Shown in pieces: positions 21,697 to 23,729 of a stretch of 23,729 nucleotides of DNA. The stretch is taken from the NCBI GenBank assembly GCA_964479435.1, contig CAYZME010000027.1, positions 1-23,729 on the forward strand, in the 5' to 3' direction. A program made the translations under genes and the position numbers. The stretch is from JAAYKS01 sp964479435 (GTDB lineage: Bacteria > Bacillota > Clostridia > Saccharofermentanales > UBA5734). Each line of letters starts with the position of its first letter. Position 1 is the first letter of the stretch. The notes beneath the pieces were generated by a model, which was given only the letters and a program-made list of their open reading frames with translations, searched no databases and was not told the origin of the DNA.

Positions 21697-21825
21697 GCCC
21701 TCTCATTTCTTGGACATGAATCAGGCGCCCATGGTTCCCTTTTTCATTTGGGAGCAAAATCGCACCGGGTCTGATGGGGAATCGAGCATGTCCGCGGCGA
21801 TGGATCTGTGCCCATACCGTAGCAG

Positions 21826-21859
21826 AAAACTCCCCGATCGGGTTCGTCCAATCGGGGAG
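21826..21859 (-). terminator. Rho-independent terminator after the membrane-anchored hypothetical gene
   Basis: On the minus strand CTCCCCGAT and ATCGGGGAG form a 9-bp stem (21859-21851 with 21838-21830) with a 12-base loop, followed by TTTT. It lies 33 bases past the stop codon at 21892. Confidence 0.85.
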
Positions 21860-21891
21860 GCACAGAGATTATTGCGAATGATGGCAAAAAT

Positions 21892-22518
21892 TCAATCGGC
21901 AGCGACAAGACTTTCAACGGTGCTTGTCACGGCGCTTAGCTTTGGCTCAACCCCCCACAGCTTCCCATCTTTGACCATTGAGTTGCCCGGATCCCCGTCG
22001 CGGATATACGATTCCACAACACGCTCCCCCTGAATCTTGTAATGCCCGCCATACAATCCGTTGCACACGTATGTGTTGGGATCATCGGTCTGCGGACCGC
22101 TGAATTTTTTGAGAAACAGCAGAACGGTTTCCCCCTCCTGAACCGGCGGATCTTCGGCGACATAGCGCGTCTGCAGGAGATCAATATTGGCACCCTCTGG
22201 CAAATTCCCTTTTAGTGAGTCCAGAACCGTCAACTCCGTGATCGGGAAATACCATCCATCTCCCTGCTCAACCGTGGCAACTTCCTTCAGCTCACCCACG
22301 GAAGCTACAACAATGAAATCACTGTCGGCCGTGATCCCTTCCCAAGAGCTGAAGCTTTTATTCACTTTGACATGAATCCGCTCATCTTCAGGAATGCCGC
22401 CGTTCCCGATCGGTTGATCATGGGTTGCGCGTTTTGCAATCATCACACCCGCTACTCCGATCAGAGCCACTACGATAACTGTTGCCAAAACAGAGATCCA
22501 TTTCTTTCTATTACGCAT
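21892..22518 (-). CDS. Membrane-anchored hypothetical protein
   Basis: 208 residues, family not recognised. A basic start (MRNRKKW) leads into one hydrophobic helix at residues 8-28 with no cleavage site or lipobox, so the protein is probably anchored with its body outside the cell. The outer part contains ADSDFIVVASVGELKEV, then ITELTVLDSLKGNLPEGANI, then PPVQEGETVLLFLKKF and GLYGGHYKIQGERVV. This order (a strand of the type x-D-x-I-V-x-A-x-V, a Leu-Lys-Gly turn, a Gly-Glu-x-x-Leu-Leu-Phe-Leu strand, a Gly-rich turn) is familiar from small uncharacterised Bacillota surface proteins. GGAGG lies eight bases before the ATG. A good promoter is found about 150 bases upstream, and a small ORF fills the leader. 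A terminator follows, so the transcript ends here. Confidence 0.78.
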   Translation of the reverse strand: MRNRKKWISVLATVIVVALIGVAGVMIAKRATHDQPIGNGGIPEDERIHVKVNKSFSSWEGITADSDFIVVASVGELKEVATVEQGDGWYFPITELTVLDSLKGNLPEGANIDLLQTRYVAEDPPVQEGETVLLFLKKFSGPQTDDPNTYVCNGLYGGHYKIQGERVVESYIRDGDPGNSMVKDGKLWGVEPKLSAVTSTVESLVAAD

Positions 22519-22520
22519 TT

Positions 22521-22619
22521 TTATCCCCTCCCCCTACCGAATAACCGAATGGCTGCCACTCCTGCCACCGGTAACATGCGGACAACAACGACTGATGTTT
22601 TACACACGCTTTTGTTCAT
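22521..22619 (-). CDS. Small upstream ORF (32 codons) in the leader of the membrane-anchored gene
   Basis: ATG at 22619, preceded by AGAAGG with five bases spacing, opens a 32-codon frame ending with TAA at 22521-22523, two bases before the next ATG. The peptide is basic and moderately hydrophobic: it starts MNKSVCKTSVVVVRM and ends RLFGRGRG. The end of the frame covers the GGAGG ribosome site of the downstream gene, so translation of the small ORF would control access to it. It may be a leader peptide, a small membrane peptide or chance; no family was recognised. Confidence 0.35.
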   Translation of the reverse strand: MNKSVCKTSVVVVRMLPVAGVAAIRLFGRGRG

Positions 22620-22666
22620 TTTGCCCTTCTTTATGAATTTTTTTTAAAATTCTCTGTGCAATATAC

Positions 22667-22695
22667 ATATTACCTCGACCCGATCTATTTGTCAA
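22667..22695 (-). promoter_or_regulatory. Sigma-A-type promoter for the membrane-anchored hypothetical gene
   Basis: On the minus strand TTGACA (22695-22690), a 17-bp spacer, and TAATAT (22672-22667). The transcript would start near 22660, giving a leader of about 140 bases that contains the small ORF. Confidence 0.7.
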
Positions 22696-22749
22696 CGTCT
22701 GCTTACATCATTATAATTAGCAGGCGAGAAACCTTCCTCTCCGCGTTAA

Positions 22750-23142
22750 GTGCGGATAACCAAGGAACTGGTACTCAATACCATCCGGGCCGCATATGGG
22801 CGCTGGCCGATCCCGGAAGGGGCGATCTTGCACAACGACTGGGGCAGCCAGTATACAGCGAAGGCTGTGAAGGAACTTGTAGAACGGCTGGGCTGGAAGC
22901 AGAGCCTCTCGCGTGTGGGAAAGCCCGGAGACAACGCATGGAGCGAGAGCTTCTTCTCGATCTTGAAAAAGGAGATCATCCACTGGCACTTCCACCCGAC
23001 GCGGGAATCGGCCCGTCAGCGGGTGTTTGAATACATCGAGATCTACTACAAACGGCAGCGAAAGCAGAAACGACTCGGGTACCTAAGCCCGATCCAGCTC
23101 CTCAACCGGTGGCTGGATCAGCAGCTACCTTGTGTAGCATGA
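22750..23142 (+). pseudogene. IS3-family transposase OrfB, 3' remnant
   Basis: The 130 codons here are the C-terminal end of an IS3/IS150-type DDE transposase (integrase core). Seen: LHNDWGSQYTAKAVKELVERL, which carries the second catalytic Asp, then GDNAWSESFFSILKKE with the catalytic Glu, and the typical ending YYKRQRKQKRLGYLSPIQLL. The first Asp and the N-terminal helix-turn-helix are missing, and a stop (TAA at 22747-22749) stands directly before the remaining frame, so the element is truncated at its left side. Conserved homology begins near 22753. It cannot move by itself. It lies upstream of, and divergent from, the promoter of the membrane-anchored hypothetical gene. Confidence 0.88.
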
Positions 23143-23144
23143 CC

Positions 23145-23166
23145 GATTGTCCGAAATTGTGTTGAC
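23145..23166. mobile_element. Likely right terminal repeat of the IS3-family remnant
   Basis: GATTGTCCGAAATTGTGTTG, three bases after the transposase stop, resembles the TGTCC...TTGTTGA ends of IS3/IS150-type elements. No matching left end was found near 22740, in keeping with a 5' truncation, so the repeat cannot be confirmed by its partner. Confidence 0.5.
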
Positions 23167-23357
23167 GACCCACGACCAACCACCAGGTGGGAACAAAGTG
23201 CGAAAAAATTCGAACAGCACCCGTTACCGCCGAGCGGAGGTAAAGAGATACCACTTCCGAAGAAGAAGTGATTGGAGCTGTATTATGTGACAACAAGAAA
23301 CCGGCCGCCTGGTGTCAATATCCGTAACGGCACGTTTTTCATCTGCACTACTTGTTA

Positions 23358-23729
23358 CTACGATAAAGACACATTTTCATATTTAGCAAAGTAAGACAGA
23401 AAATCAGATTTGCCACTAACAGATTCCTTCCTTTGCGTAAAATTCTTCAAAGCATCAGCGTAATCAATAACATAGAGTTCGTCCTTGTTTGCCGTCATTG
23501 CGTCAATTTCACTGTCAGTTGGTTTAATATTACTAATATCGAAATAACCATATGGTTGAGCCCAGTACACATACCCATTACCAAATCCATCGTTCGATGT
23601 ACAAAATACCAGATATGGATGACCAACATCAATTGGATAGAAGTATGGCTCTGGCCGAAAGAGAATCGTTTCATATCCCTTGTCAGTCTCAGCATTCTTC
23701 AAATACCAGCGTTCACCCAAAGCTATCTG
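23358..23729 (-). CDS. AT-rich hypothetical protein, 5' end beyond window
   Basis: The open frame enters from the window end and runs 123 residues to a TAG at 23358-23360. No start with a ribosome site is needed inside the window: the frame stays open to base 23729, so the gene is probably longer upstream; a TTG at 23720 is the only internal candidate near the edge. The product is rich in Tyr, Asp, Asn and Phe (LFRPEPYFYPIDVGHPYLVF, then GYVYWAQPYGYFDI). No family was recognised, and no membrane span is seen in this part. The pattern Gly-His-Pro-Tyr-Leu-Val-Phe followed by Gly-Tyr-Phe-Asp-Ile loosely recalls the Gly-Glu-x-x-Leu-Leu-Phe and Gly-His-Tyr-Lys-Ile segments of the protein at 21892-22518. 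Base composition is clearly lower in GC than the rest of the window, a sign of recent transfer. Confidence 0.6.
   Translation of the reverse strand, partial: QIALGERWYLKNAETDKGYETILFRPEPYFYPIDVGHPYLVFCTSNDGFGNGYVYWAQPYGYFDISNIKPTDSEIDAMTANKDELYVIDYADALKNFTQRKESVSGKSDFLSYFAKYENVSLS

Noticed and set aside
21740..21820. Small minus-strand ORF of about 23 codons upstream of the lipoprotein gene
   Set aside because: There is no ribosome site, it does not reach the next gene, and its peptide has no notable features.
23102..23296. 64-codon minus-strand frame over the IS right end
   Set aside because: It starts outside any promoter context, runs antisense through the transposase end and has no recognisable product.

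Overview
The window is GC-rich bacterial chromosome with dense genes, short Shine-Dalgarno-led starts, many ATGA start/stop overlaps and a tRNA gene that encodes its own CCA. The pair NusG domain II protein plus heptaprenyl diphosphate synthase component I (Gx transporter family), a galactokinase of the GRTEIGGNH type and a YpsC/RlmL-like THUMP methyltransferase point to a GC-rich member of the Bacillota (Clostridia in the broad sense). This assignment is an inference from gene content; no rRNA is present. No CRISPR array, prophage or recognised defence system was seen.

Region 1 (1-5467, mostly minus strand) is housekeeping. A four-gene operon runs NusG_II protein > HPP synthase component I > RlmL-like methyltransferase > sugar-phosphate nucleotidyltransferase, and every junction is a 4-base ATGA overlap. 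After a 219-base gap comes proA, cut by the window start. A self-contained tRNA-Arg(CCU) cassette with its own promoter and terminator lies head to head with this operon. Its terminator overlaps the stop codon of a PAP2-family membrane protein, which forms a bicistron with a zinc-ribbon membrane protein.

Region 2 (5468-8700) carries galactose-handling genes: a galactokinase with a structured, repeat-containing leader, tadA overlapping it by ATGA, and a convergent aldose 1-epimerase (galM). Galactokinase and mutarotase together fit the entry of the Leloir pathway; no galT or galE is in the window.

Region 3 (8726-16765) is one giant minus-strand gene for a 2679-residue membrane-anchored protein. 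It has an uncleaved-looking N-terminal transmembrane anchor, a series of fibronectin-III-like domains, a Pro/Thr linker, an Ig/cadherin-like domain and about 1100 C-terminal beta-rich residues I cannot assign to any family. It is the most unusual object here.

Region 4 (16994-21661) is a mixed accessory stretch: a 2'-5' RNA ligase/ThpR gene broken by an apparent single-base deletion, an orphan PadR regulator, a strong bidirectional terminator, a cytoplasmic-type sulfatase with an intact CxPxR site, an aldo/keto reductase and a DUF4349-type lipoprotein.

Region 5 (21830-23729) is less GC-rich. It holds a hypothetical membrane-anchored protein preceded by a 32-codon upstream ORF and a good promoter, the 3' remnant of an IS3-family transposase with a likely terminal repeat, and the C-terminal part of an AT-rich hypothetical gene that leaves the window. 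This looks like the edge of a transferred or rearranged segment.
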